Part shown: positions 28,401-36,184 of the stretch, piece after piece | How the letters are laid out: each line of letters opens with the position of its first letter | Position numbering within the stretch: position 1 is the first letter of the stretch | Assembly: GCA_964543855.1 (NCBI GenBank) | Contig: CAZJAD010000003.1 | Location: 1 to 63,356 of the forward strand | Direction of reading: 5' to 3' | Length of the DNA stretch: 63,356 nt | From: CAZJAD01 sp964543855 | GTDB taxonomy: Bacteria > Electryoneota > RPQS01 > DYHQ01 | Translations under genes and position numbers: made by a program | Notes under the pieces: model-generated | Databases searched by the model: none | Seen by the model: only the letters and a program-made list of their open reading frames with translations | Told to the model about the DNA's origin: nothing

Positions 28401-29197
28401 TCATAGGTTTTCGACTGCCGGGCACTTTGATCTATGAGAAAATGGACCATGCCCTGCGTGTGACCCTTCCTCGCAACTGCTGGGTGCATGGAGGTGGTAT
28501 ATCCGTTGAATTGGCAGGCGATGTGTGGCTCTATAAGCTGCCGGATGAACCGGAGCAAGTCTATGGTCAAATCCGTGTCGTCCGTGGGAGCGTGACTCTC
28601 TACGCACGCAAACTCACGATCCAGGAGGGCACCGTAACTTTCGACGGAGATCTTCAAGATCCGAACCTTGACATCACCGCGATCGAGACGAATCTGAAGC
28701 GGAGCCGAAATGTGGAGATTGTGCTTCGCCTTCGCGGCACAAAGAACCACCCGGAAATCGAGCTCTCCGGTCAGGATGCCGACGGCGAGCTCACTTCGGA
28801 GGACATTGTCTCTTATCTGACATTGGGTCGGCGCGCGACCGGCGGGGCAACGCTCTCATCCGGTGCAAGAGCGTCTGAAGAGCCAGCTTTGGGCATGGCG
28901 GCATCGGGAATCTCCTCAGGGCTCAGCCGCGTTGTCAGCCAGGCGTTGCGTCTGGAGGTTTTTGAATATCGCCCGGGACAGGGAGAGGCCGGCGGGCTTA
29001 CACGGGGGGAACTCGAGGTCGGCGCGTATGTCACAGACAACCTGTTCGTCAGCATCGTTCAGTCCATGGAGAAGGAGCAGACGGGCCAAGAGGTGATTCT
29101 CGAGTATCAGGTTCTTCCCTGGCTTCGCTTGCGGGGAACGCGCCAAACGGAGGGCGAGTCGGGATTCGACCTGTTCTTCCAATGGGAGTGGCGATAG
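25487..29197 (+). CDS. tamB: TamB-like translocation/assembly module protein (DUF490/AsmA-like)
   Basis: The 1236-residue protein has an inner-membrane signal anchor (WLILLGVIVLLFVFALFALF) after RRKRR, then a very long region of repetitive beta-strands and the conserved TamB C-terminal domain: TLYARKLTIQEGTVTFDGD, GTKNHPEIELSGQDADGELT and SEDIVSYLTLGRR, ending in FDLFFQWEWR. TamB-family proteins form a hydrophobic groove spanning the periplasm and are linked to outer-membrane protein assembly and to phospholipid transport. It lies 33 bases after the TamA-like gene and 1 base before the second Omp85 gene. AAGG lies 7 bases ahead of the start. Confidence 0.9.
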   Translation: MTRRKRRHYGWLILLGVIVLLFVFALFALFSRPVQTALAHRVLASVNRGLNGRIEVGAVDVSPSGVFDIIAASLVGADGPVLQADRVRGRIHLFSLLNQSLDLDSIIIEGLRADIKIDSSGNPNVADIFAGPSPKEEVTEPGEPWRAHIWRIEISSEAVNLRQGTDTLFETKQLHVSASVGLEPTWLAVHRLEVESDGLALSGRGTWPLTERETGAGKVAVSATTQKLRPLLGSVACMDTIQALLYYELSDSLDVRLALDWLPLGAVTAAATVAWPIEQPTGSVNGRFFGLRPEYLVREMEHPVWINGAFDLRGTGSSLETADIDGQLTLRNSDYGPYEIHRADLEFVWREVGLRLRGKIHSSSGSATVAVRGADLFTAMPHYEGEITVRGLRVQDFAPTAPPDLMPLDGSLRAELHGTPPFGSEGAVEAALAPTTFRRFAADTLVVHAAWHGRSVEVSRLYASYGGISVEAEGAGILDSAFHVHTELQVSDAHELASELPIPSDVAETIMGALSITTDADFKLTAQGLSEFKARGRLDGQSLAGGPCSARQMSMSVDSFTFSPLFAAGKVVLWEVLLAGHQADTVTLFFEGTPETLAVNLAAALPQDSLRFQLEGVFTQDSSEGFIADLHALEAEVLSHRWALQKPARIALGETQFSLTDFDLRSDVGALHAMGRLSAEGQQDFVVDLSDFQIARIRENLPVPDAIVSAHVHISGLGQLAVARFDVAAESLRWDEKAWLDLVIVHGELEGDSLAVRGLAIWLGDTLAVFTGSLPMTLSFSEGLNLWRDKPVAGHLRVYRQPLPKLQPFLPWGVSVGGSVEAEVDVSGTLQQPYWQGNFVVEDGLYEDVVHGVRYEKIYLKGSWRGDTLLVEQMKTTAVGKAEGHGGAVMAFPLPKSLDLRATFKRFQIVKRADLRAKITGDVEVEGPLLGLRANGNLTIDELRYRITSATTKYVEPIDLESELAKLRGDTVIGFRLPGTLIYEKMDHALRVTLPRNCWVHGGGISVELAGDVWLYKLPDEPEQVYGQIRVVRGSVTLYARKLTIQEGTVTFDGDLQDPNLDITAIETNLKRSRNVEIVLRLRGTKNHPEIELSGQDADGELTSEDIVSYLTLGRRATGGATLSSGARASEEPALGMAASGISSGLSRVVSQALRLEVFEYRPGQGEAGGLTRGELEVGAYVTDNLFVSIVQSMEKEQTGQEVILEYQVLPWLRLRGTRQTEGESGFDLFFQWEWR

Positions 29198-29198
29198 G

Positions 29199-30470
29199 AT
29201 GCGGGCACTTTTTGTTGCGGTTGTTATCATTTTCTGGGATGTGTGTACACTCGGAGCCGTGCAGGCAACCCGCGTTCAAATTGAGGGTCGACGCTGGACT
29301 CAACCTTGGGTCATCGAGCGAGAACTGGCCATCTCAGCCGGCGACACCATTCAGCCTGAGGCACTGGAAAAAACCCGCAAGAACCTGTTGAATCTCGGAC
29401 TTTTCACTCGAGTCGAGGTAACGGCGGATTCGGCAGGCGTCGTTACAGTCAATCTGACTGAAGCCTGGCATATCTGGCCACTCGTTGACCTGAGCATGGA
29501 CAACACTCAGATTAGCGAGCTGTTCGAGAGTCCTCGGCGATTCTTCGAGGGATCGAGCATTGACCTCGGCGTTGTGGAGATGAACCTTGCCGGTACTGGG
29601 GGGAGCCTGTTTGGTTTCGTGCGGATGGGAGCGAGTACGGGTGGCGCTATTACCTATAAAACGCGCTGGTTGTCTCGCGGGCTTCCTCTTGCAGTGCGCG
29701 CTCATTATCGCAACTTGCTCATGGCCGATCGCCATGCCGCGATCCAAGGCATTGACCAGAAACTCCACAATATCCGAGTAGAAACGCAAGTCGGTACGCG
29801 TGAAGGCGCTCGCGGCCGTATTCTTCTCTGGCTTCGATATGATCAGGTCAAGCAGGAACCGCTTTCCGTCGGCGCGACAGCTCCGCGTGACAAAGTCGGT
29901 TTCGTGGGCATCGTTCTGGTCATCGACCGGCGAGACCTGGAGTGGTATCCGTCGAATGGCAGCTTCGTGTGGTTCCAAGCCGACTATACAGGTGGAGATC
30001 GGCATTACTACCGTTCTCAAGCGGATGTACGCGGATTCTGGCCATTAGACGACGGGAGCCGACCCATCGTGCTGGCCATGCGTTTGCGAGGAGGGACCGC
30101 GTCATCGGGAATGCCGCCCTGGGGTCGCTGGTATTTCGGTTTTGATACGGGGTTCCGCGGCTATCGCACAAGCGAAAGCGAGGTGGACGGCTACTTGTCA
30201 GGGACGGTTGAAATCCGCTTCCCTTTGACGGAAGTTGTCTACATGGATTTGCCGATCGGAGGTGTGTTTCGAGACCTGCCGTTCGGTCTGAACGGTGTTC
30301 TCTTCGCTGAGAGGACAGAGCTTCGGTTGGGGCGTCGTCGGTGGGAGCTGCTGGCGGGGGGTGTCGGCCTGGCTTGTCGCGTGCCCTATTTCGAAATCGC
30401 AGAGTTGGATCTTACCTTTCCCGTCGAGGGTGATTACGAAATTGGAGCCTCGCTGGGTATGACTTTCTGA
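29199..30470 (+). CDS. Second, short Omp85-family protein with one POTRA domain
   Basis: The 423-residue protein has a signal peptide (RALFVAVVIIFWDVCTLG), one POTRA-like domain (residues about 25-90: RVQIEGRRWTQPWVIERELA, FTRVEVTADSAGVVTVNLTE), then a barrel-like region with GFRGYRTSESEVDGYLSGTV, resembling the Omp85 VRGY lid segment, and a C-terminal phenylalanine (SLGMTF). It is much shorter than BamA. It starts 1 base after tamB and is clearly in the same operon, so one TamB-like protein is flanked by two Omp85 proteins. Confidence 0.8.
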   Translation: MRALFVAVVIIFWDVCTLGAVQATRVQIEGRRWTQPWVIERELAISAGDTIQPEALEKTRKNLLNLGLFTRVEVTADSAGVVTVNLTEAWHIWPLVDLSMDNTQISELFESPRRFFEGSSIDLGVVEMNLAGTGGSLFGFVRMGASTGGAITYKTRWLSRGLPLAVRAHYRNLLMADRHAAIQGIDQKLHNIRVETQVGTREGARGRILLWLRYDQVKQEPLSVGATAPRDKVGFVGIVLVIDRRDLEWYPSNGSFVWFQADYTGGDRHYYRSQADVRGFWPLDDGSRPIVLAMRLRGGTASSGMPPWGRWYFGFDTGFRGYRTSESEVDGYLSGTVEIRFPLTEVVYMDLPIGGVFRDLPFGLNGVLFAERTELRLGRRRWELLAGGVGLACRVPYFEIAELDLTFPVEGDYEIGASLGMTF

Positions 30471-30486
30471 TGACGCGCAAGCCGTT

Positions 30487-31716
30487 TTATTCGTGGTGCA
30501 GAGCTTCGATGGGATTTAAACGAGCGGCCTTTACTGCGGGCCAAATCCCGAAAATCAGCCCGACCGCTGAACAGAAGACGACCGCGAGCGTGATCGACCA
30601 GACAGGAATCGGTGTTGGGAAGTGCAGAAAATAGTTGATGACGATCGCGAGGAGAAAACCGACGAGAATTCCAATGCCGCCGCCCACTTCTGAAAGCATG
30701 ATGGCTTCAATGATGAACTGGCGCAGAATGCTGCTGCGCTTGCCTCCCAGCGCCATGCGCACGCCGATCTCACGGGTGCGTTCCGTAACGGATATGAGCA
30801 TGATGTTCATGATGCCGATACCCGCCACCAATAGGCTGATGGTACAGATTCCGAATCCTGCGACCGTCACCCATTGAGAGAAGCTTCGAAAAGACTGCTG
30901 GAGCGTTTCGGGAGTCCAGATGGCGAAGTTGTTCGGCTCTCCGGGCTTGAGGCGGCGCTCAACGCGCATGACCTCCGTGACTTCGTCCATCGCTTGGTCA
31001 AAGACCTCCGATGACCAGGCCTGCACCGTCAGGTACACCGATTGCTCTCCATAGAGCCGGAAGAAGACCGGCAGTGGGATGCAGCAGTAGCTGTCCAAGG
31101 ATTCCCCCAAAGCCTCACCACGCTTCTCGAAAGTGCCAATGACCTCAAAGCGATCCGGCCCGATGCGGATGTATTCTCCGATGGGATCAATGGTGCCAAA
31201 GAGACTCTCGACGACATCATCGCCGATCACAATCAAGTGTCGAGTCGAAGTCATATCTTGTTGGGTCAGAAAACGGCCGCGGTCGACATAGAGCCCGTTG
31301 TTCAGAGCGAACTCCGGCGTTCCTCCCGCCAGCCCGACCGTTGGGGGACTCTTCAGACCTCCCCGGCGAGCTGTCATACTCCCCTTCCACACTTCTACCC
31401 CCACCGCTCGCACTGACGGACACCTTTCGCGGATTGCTTCGGCCAGCTCGGGTTTCATCTCAGGCCGTCGCTCGCGCCTGCGCGGACCAAACTGAAAACC
31501 GACATTGTCGTAGCGCTGCACCTGGAAGACATTGGCCGACAGCGCATCTTTCATCTGGTCGTCGATAATCTTGCGCACACCTGCGATCACCGTCATGGAG
31601 GCGATGATGGTCGCGACGCCGACGACCACGCCCAGCAGCGTCAGAGCGGCCCGCATTTTGTGCGCCCACACGGCTTCCAGGGCCATTCGCAGAGCTTCGT
31701 AACTCGCCGTAAACAT
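30487..31716 (-). CDS. MacB/FtsX-type ABC transporter permease, second copy
   Basis: The 409-residue permease has an N-terminal helix (ALTLLGVVVGVATIIASMTVI), a large periplasmic MacB-like domain (residues about 45-270), and three C-terminal helices with the family motif GIGIMNIMLISVTERTREIG followed by RMALGGKR. It ends in AARLNPIEALHHE, the usual FtsX-family tail. It closes the MacAB-like operon, after the AI-2E-family gene. It is a paralogue of the permease at 32820, so the functional transporter may be a heterodimer sharing the single ATPase. Confidence 0.92.
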   Translation of the reverse strand: MFTASYEALRMALEAVWAHKMRAALTLLGVVVGVATIIASMTVIAGVRKIIDDQMKDALSANVFQVQRYDNVGFQFGPRRRERRPEMKPELAEAIRERCPSVRAVGVEVWKGSMTARRGGLKSPPTVGLAGGTPEFALNNGLYVDRGRFLTQQDMTSTRHLIVIGDDVVESLFGTIDPIGEYIRIGPDRFEVIGTFEKRGEALGESLDSYCCIPLPVFFRLYGEQSVYLTVQAWSSEVFDQAMDEVTEVMRVERRLKPGEPNNFAIWTPETLQQSFRSFSQWVTVAGFGICTISLLVAGIGIMNIMLISVTERTREIGVRMALGGKRSSILRQFIIEAIMLSEVGGGIGILVGFLLAIVINYFLHFPTPIPVWSITLAVVFCSAVGLIFGIWPAVKAARLNPIEALHHE

Positions 31717-31722
31717 GGCTAT

Positions 31723-32790
31723 CTACTTCTCATCGTTCGTGGCTGGTCTCAAAAGTGTTTTCTCTTTCCACCAGGGGAAAAGCTCGCCCAGAAGAAGGAA
31801 GGTTACCGCCGTCAGGGGCACGGCGACAACGACGCCAATGACGCCGAACAAGGATCCCATCACGAGAATGCCAAGAATCACCGCCAACGGAGAGAGCCGC
31901 AGGTGGCGTTGCATGATCAGCGGTGTGATGAGGTTTCCTTCCAGAGTCTGGCTGGCGGCCCAAATTACGACAACCCAGATAATCTTTGAGGGCTCGGCGA
32001 AGATTGACCATGTTAAGGGTCCCAGCGCTGTCAGAATCGGTCCGAGGTATGGAATGACAGTGAACAGGGCCGCGAGTGTGCCGAACACAAGAAAGTAGTC
32101 AATCCCTGTGATCCAGAACGCCACCGTCGTGAACGCGCCCAGAAAGATCATTGCCGAGAGTTGACCCACCATCCAGCCTTGAAGCAGGCGAATGCCTCGC
32201 GAGGCGAGTTCGCGCATCTCTTCGGGTGCGCGATTGCGAAGCGCTCGGCAGAAGGCATCCAAGACGCGGCGACGCTCGATTGTAAGGAAGATTCCGAGAA
32301 CGAGCACCGTGATGGCATCGGTGATGAGAGCGACTCCGCCTGAAAGAACCTTAATCGCCCTCGCCGCGGCGTTCCCGGCGTACTTCGCGGCTTCCTGCGC
32401 CAGCCTTTCCGGTTGAATCTGCGGTACCCAATCGCCCAATCTCGTCAGCCAGATCGTTAGGTGCAAACGCACTTTCTCAAAGAACCCGGGGAGTTTGTCG
32501 ACCAGAGTGGCGATCTGGTTCGCGAACGGACTTACCAGTACATAACCCAAAAGACCGAAGACAATCACCAGTGCGACGACCACAACAAGCGGCGCCAACC
32601 ATCGTGGAAATCTCAGTTTCTGTTCCAGGGGCCTTGATAGATAGGTCAGGAAGATGGCCACCAAGAGGGCAAGGAATGTCAGAAAGAGAATATGCCGGAG
32701 ATAATAAACCGCGGCCGCTGTGGCAAGTGCGGCGATCACCACCAGTGTTCGGAAATACAAGGATCGCAAATCGGGTGACGGAGCGAGCAA
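31723..32790 (-). CDS. AI-2E family transporter (PerM/YdiK/TqsA-like membrane protein)
   Basis: The 355-residue protein has about eight membrane helices: paired helices at residues 10-60, YVLVSPFANQIATL, and the C-terminal block with YLVFGTLAALFTVIPYLGPI and the characteristic GNLITPLIMQRHLRLSPL. The IPYLGP and LITPLIM motifs are diagnostic for the family. Members were first described as exporters of autoinducer-2, but others are sodium/proton antiporters and most substrates are unknown. The start is a TTG with AAAGG 7 bases ahead. It lies between two MacB-type permease genes on the same strand, an unusual place. Confidence 0.9.
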   Translation of the reverse strand: MLAPSPDLRSLYFRTLVVIAALATAAAVYYLRHILFLTFLALLVAIFLTYLSRPLEQKLRFPRWLAPLVVVVALVIVFGLLGYVLVSPFANQIATLVDKLPGFFEKVRLHLTIWLTRLGDWVPQIQPERLAQEAAKYAGNAAARAIKVLSGGVALITDAITVLVLGIFLTIERRRVLDAFCRALRNRAPEEMRELASRGIRLLQGWMVGQLSAMIFLGAFTTVAFWITGIDYFLVFGTLAALFTVIPYLGPILTALGPLTWSIFAEPSKIIWVVVIWAASQTLEGNLITPLIMQRHLRLSPLAVILGILVMGSLFGVIGVVVAVPLTAVTFLLLGELFPWWKEKTLLRPATNDEK

Positions 32791-32819
32791 GCAACGACCT
32801 TTCGGTTTCGCGAGACTTC

Positions 32820-34040
32820 TTATTCGTAGCGCAAGGCCTCGATCGGGTGCAGCCGTGCGGCCTTCATTGCCGGGTAAATTCCAAAGAAGATTCCGACGAC
32901 CGCAGCGAAGACGATACCGAATCCAACCACCCAGGGCGGCATCGTGGTGGGCAGGAAATTATTGATCCCCTTTGCACCAAGATACGCGAAGAAGACCCCA
33001 ATCGCTCCTCCCACTGAGCAAAGGACCGCCGATTCCACCACGAACTGCCAGCCAATCATCCAGCGTTTGGCGCCGAGCGCTTTGCGAAGGCCGACTTCCT
33101 GCGTTCGCTCGGTCACAGAGACGAGCATGATGTTCATGATACCGATGCCGCCGACAATCAGGGAAATCGCCGCGATCAGGAAGCCACCGATGTAAATCCC
33201 GCTCATAATCCCAAGGTAGGCTCTCATCAGAGACGATTGCTGATTGATGCCGAAGTTGTCCGGTTCAAGCGGTCCCAGATGGCGTGCTCTACGCAGGATA
33301 CCTCGAAGTTCATATTCGAGGTCTTCGATCTCATGCGGGTTGTTTGCCTTGACGATAATGGACATGTAGTGGTGGCGCCCAAGCACTTTGTTGAAAGTCC
33401 CAATCGGCACGATGACATAGTTGTCCATGGATGTACCGAAGAGCTTTCCGATTCGCTCTTGAACGCCCACAACCCGGAACGGAACCTGACCTATCTTGAT
33501 GCGCCGGCCGATGGGACTCTGATCCGGGAAGAGCTTCGAGGCGACTTCATGGCCAAGCACGCAGACATGACGATTGCGCCGGACATCGGCTTCGGTGAAG
33601 AATCGTCCGATCTCGGGACGGGTCGGATTGGTCTGAATGTAATTCTCGTTTGTGCCCGCAACTTCCACTCTTGATAATTTCAGGTCGCGGTAGCCGACTG
33701 TGCGCCGAGTCTCTGCCCATGGGGAGACAGCGGCCGCCAGTTGGCTTTCTTTCTCCACTCGGTGTACTTCGTCGATCGTGATGTCCGGGCGCTTCAGCAT
33801 TTCCCGCCAATTTCTGCCGAACCACTCGAACTTACTCACATAGATGGTGTTGCTGCCCAGAAAAGCGAACTGCCCTGATACGGACTTGTTCAGGCCGAGG
33901 ATGATGCAGGTGATCAGAATGACGGTTGTCACCCCGATGACGATGCCGAGCGTGGTGAGGATTGCGCGCACCTTGTTCGCGCGCAGTGCGGTATAGGCGA
34001 TGCGCAATCCTTCAAAGACTTCGACAAAGAATCGGATCAT
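32820..34040 (-). CDS. MacB/FtsX-type ABC transporter permease, first copy
   Basis: The 406-residue permease has an N-terminal helix (ILTTLGIVIGVTTVILITCII), a periplasmic MacB-core domain (FLGSNTIYVSKFEWFGRNW... with VCVLGHEVASKLFPDQSP) and three C-terminal helices with GGIGIMNIMLVSVTERTQEVG and RKALGAKR. The tail AARLHPIEALRYE is canonical. It follows the ATPase gene by about 54 bases. MacB-type systems do not pump through the membrane; they use ATP-driven motion to push substrates through the adaptor and an outer-membrane channel. Confidence 0.92.
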   Translation of the reverse strand: MIRFFVEVFEGLRIAYTALRANKVRAILTTLGIVIGVTTVILITCIILGLNKSVSGQFAFLGSNTIYVSKFEWFGRNWREMLKRPDITIDEVHRVEKESQLAAAVSPWAETRRTVGYRDLKLSRVEVAGTNENYIQTNPTRPEIGRFFTEADVRRNRHVCVLGHEVASKLFPDQSPIGRRIKIGQVPFRVVGVQERIGKLFGTSMDNYVIVPIGTFNKVLGRHHYMSIIVKANNPHEIEDLEYELRGILRRARHLGPLEPDNFGINQQSSLMRAYLGIMSGIYIGGFLIAAISLIVGGIGIMNIMLVSVTERTQEVGLRKALGAKRWMIGWQFVVESAVLCSVGGAIGVFFAYLGAKGINNFLPTTMPPWVVGFGIVFAAVVGIFFGIYPAMKAARLHPIEALRYE

Positions 34041-34094
34041 ACACGCTACCCGAAGGGTTCCTATGTTGCACAGCCGTGAAGCAGTGGCTCGATT

Positions 34095-34787
34095 CTACGA
34101 TACGAGGTCGTCACTCTCGATCAGACCATCCCGGAGCCGTATGATGCGCTTGGCTTTCCGGGCAATGTATTCCTCGTGGGTGACGAGGATAATCGTGTTG
34201 CCCTGCCGGTGGATCTCGTCAAAGAGGCCCATAATCTCCTCGCCGGTAGCGCTGTCGAGATTGCCCGTGGGCTCGTCGGCAAGGATCAACGAGGGGTCGT
34301 TCACGAGTGCGCGGGCAACGGCAACACGCTGGCGCTCTCCGCCGGACAATTCGTTGGGTCGGTGGTGACCACGGTCGGCCAGACCAACGGATGCCAGCGC
34401 TTCCCGCGCTTTCTGCCGCCGGGCTCCCACGGCTTTGCCTGCGTAAACGAGCGGCAGCTCGACATTGTGCAGGCTGTTGGCTCGTGGGAGAAGGTTGAAT
34501 GTCTGAAAGACGAAGCCAATGCGCCGGTTGCGGATCCCGGCCAGCTGACCGTCTGATAGTCGAGAGACATCCTCTCCGGCCAAGAAATAGGTCCCCGAGG
34601 TCGAGGTGTCCAGGCAGCCGATGAGATTCATCAAGGTCGATTTTCCCGAGCCGGAAGGGCCCATGATGGCGACATATTCATTCGGCTCGACGATCATCGT
34701 GATTCCGCGCAGAGCCGGCACATCAATCGTGCCCACCTTGTAGATTTTTTCGATGTCCCGCAATTCAATCAGGTGACTGTTCTGCAT
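34095..34787 (-). CDS. ABC transporter ATPase of MacB/LolD type
   Basis: The 230-residue ATP-binding protein has a Walker A (GPSGSGKSTLMNLI), the MacB/LolD-specific region (IGFVFQTFNLLPRANSLHNV), a signature LSGGERQRVAVARAL and a Walker B (LILADEPTGNLDSATGEE). It lacks fused membrane helices; in E. coli MacB the ATPase and permease are one chain. It lies 2 bases after the adaptor gene. It is the only ATPase for the two permeases downstream. Confidence 0.93.
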   Translation of the reverse strand: MQNSHLIELRDIEKIYKVGTIDVPALRGITMIVEPNEYVAIMGPSGSGKSTLMNLIGCLDTSTSGTYFLAGEDVSRLSDGQLAGIRNRRIGFVFQTFNLLPRANSLHNVELPLVYAGKAVGARRQKAREALASVGLADRGHHRPNELSGGERQRVAVARALVNDPSLILADEPTGNLDSATGEEIMGLFDEIHRQGNTIILVTHEEYIARKAKRIIRLRDGLIESDDLVS

Positions 34788-34789
34788 CT

Positions 34790-36052
34790 CTATTGTCCGG
34801 GCTCTTTCTTCTCTGTTTCCTTGCGAGTAATCTTGGTGCCATGACGCAAGTCCTTGGCAAGGGCTTTGTAAGGGCCGGTAACGACCTCCTCGCCGCCTTC
34901 GAGGCCTGAGAGAATCTCGATGTGGGTGTCGGAGGATATGCCGGTCGTAACGGGAACCCAGATGGCCGAGTCGTTGCGCATGACATAGACACCCTCGACC
35001 AGGTCCTCTTTGCGGATTACCTCTGCAGTATCGGCACTCGTGCCACTACGGATCTCCTCGGCCCGCTGCCGAGACGATTTCCGTTCCGGTTCTTCCCTCA
35101 GGACAACGGGCTTGCCTTCTTTGCGGTCACGCACCGCGACAGACTGGATTGGCACGGCCAATACGCTATCCCGCCGGTCGATTTGGATGTCCACCGTTGC
35201 AGACATGCCGGGTCGAAGCGCCGAAATGGTGTCCAGAAGCATCACATCGACATCGAAGTTCGTGGCTTCCTCCTGTGTTCCGAGGGCGCTGATTTCAGCG
35301 GATTGAGCGATTTCGGCGACGATGCCGGTAAAAGCCGTATCGGGAAAGGCGTCGATCTCGCATCGAGCCGTGTCCCCCAGTTCAACGCCAACAATGTCGT
35401 TCTCATCTACTTCTGCTTTGATCTGCATCCGCGAGAGATCCGCGATAATGAGGATGACATCCTCTTGGAATATCGAGCCGAGGGTCATTTCCTCTTCTTC
35501 TTTGTTCAATCGGCTGACGATCCCGCTCATGGGGGCAGAAAGCACGGTCTTCGACAGATCATCTCGGGCTTGTTTTTCAACGGCAGTGGCTTGGTCGATT
35601 TGAGCCGCCGTGAGTTCGGCCTGAGCACGCGCGGCGTCAAGTTCAGCCTCAGAGACCATGCCGCGCTTCACAAGCTCGTCGATGCGTTTGAAGTCGGCCT
35701 CGGCTTTGTCAAGCTGGGCGCGTGCCGCCCGCAAGCCGGATTGAGCGTTCTCCAGCGCCGCTGCATAACGCTTCTGGTCCAGTTCCACGAGAAACTGGCC
35801 AGCCCTGACTCTGTCGCCTTCCCGCACGGCCAGCCTTGTAATCCGAGCCTGTATCTGCGACGATACCTTGACCTGCACGACCGGTTCCACCTTACCAGAG
35901 GCGGAAACGGTGGCGAGAAGGGATCGGCGAGCCACTTCTTCGATGGTCACTGGCAGCTTCTTCTCACCGCGGCTCCGGCTGGAAATCACTCCCACCACAA
36001 CTACGATGATAATAATAAGAGCGGGGATCCAATAGCGTTTCTTGATTTTCAT
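34790..36052 (-). CDS. MacA-like periplasmic adaptor (HlyD family)
   Basis: The 420-residue adaptor has an inner-membrane anchor (WIPALIIIIVVVVGVISS), a split lipoyl domain (VSSQIQARITRLAVREGDRV and VLSAPMSGIVSRLN), a coiled-coil hairpin (residues about 100-175), and beta-barrel and membrane-proximal domains with LRPGMSATVDIQIDRRDSVL. An extra charged insertion (EEPERKSSRQRAEEIRSG) near residues 320-340 interrupts the membrane-proximal domain. It heads the operon with the ATPase and two permeases. No TolC-like channel gene is nearby. Confidence 0.92.
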   Translation of the reverse strand: MKIKKRYWIPALIIIIVVVVGVISSRSRGEKKLPVTIEEVARRSLLATVSASGKVEPVVQVKVSSQIQARITRLAVREGDRVRAGQFLVELDQKRYAAALENAQSGLRAARAQLDKAEADFKRIDELVKRGMVSEAELDAARAQAELTAAQIDQATAVEKQARDDLSKTVLSAPMSGIVSRLNKEEEEMTLGSIFQEDVILIIADLSRMQIKAEVDENDIVGVELGDTARCEIDAFPDTAFTGIVAEIAQSAEISALGTQEEATNFDVDVMLLDTISALRPGMSATVDIQIDRRDSVLAVPIQSVAVRDRKEGKPVVLREEPERKSSRQRAEEIRSGTSADTAEVIRKEDLVEGVYVMRNDSAIWVPVTTGISSDTHIEILSGLEGGEEVVTGPYKALAKDLRHGTKITRKETEKKEPGQ

Positions 36053-36184
36053 TGGCTTTCCAGTTGTATGTTTCCTGTGCGTACTTCTCGAGACGGCTTT
36101 TAAGAGTAGGAGTGCTTCAGGACTCTAAAAGTTGCATCGTTTACCTGAAGAAAAACATGGGATACGAGATCCTAAATCACAAAA

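Noticed and set aside
34922..36103. 393-codon plus-strand frame antisense to the MacA-like gene
   Set aside because: No ribosome-binding site or domain; the minus strand encodes the adaptor.
36140..36184. A terminator after the glycosyltransferase gene
   Set aside because: The stem (GGAT/ATCC) has only four pairs and the T-run is displaced by several bases.
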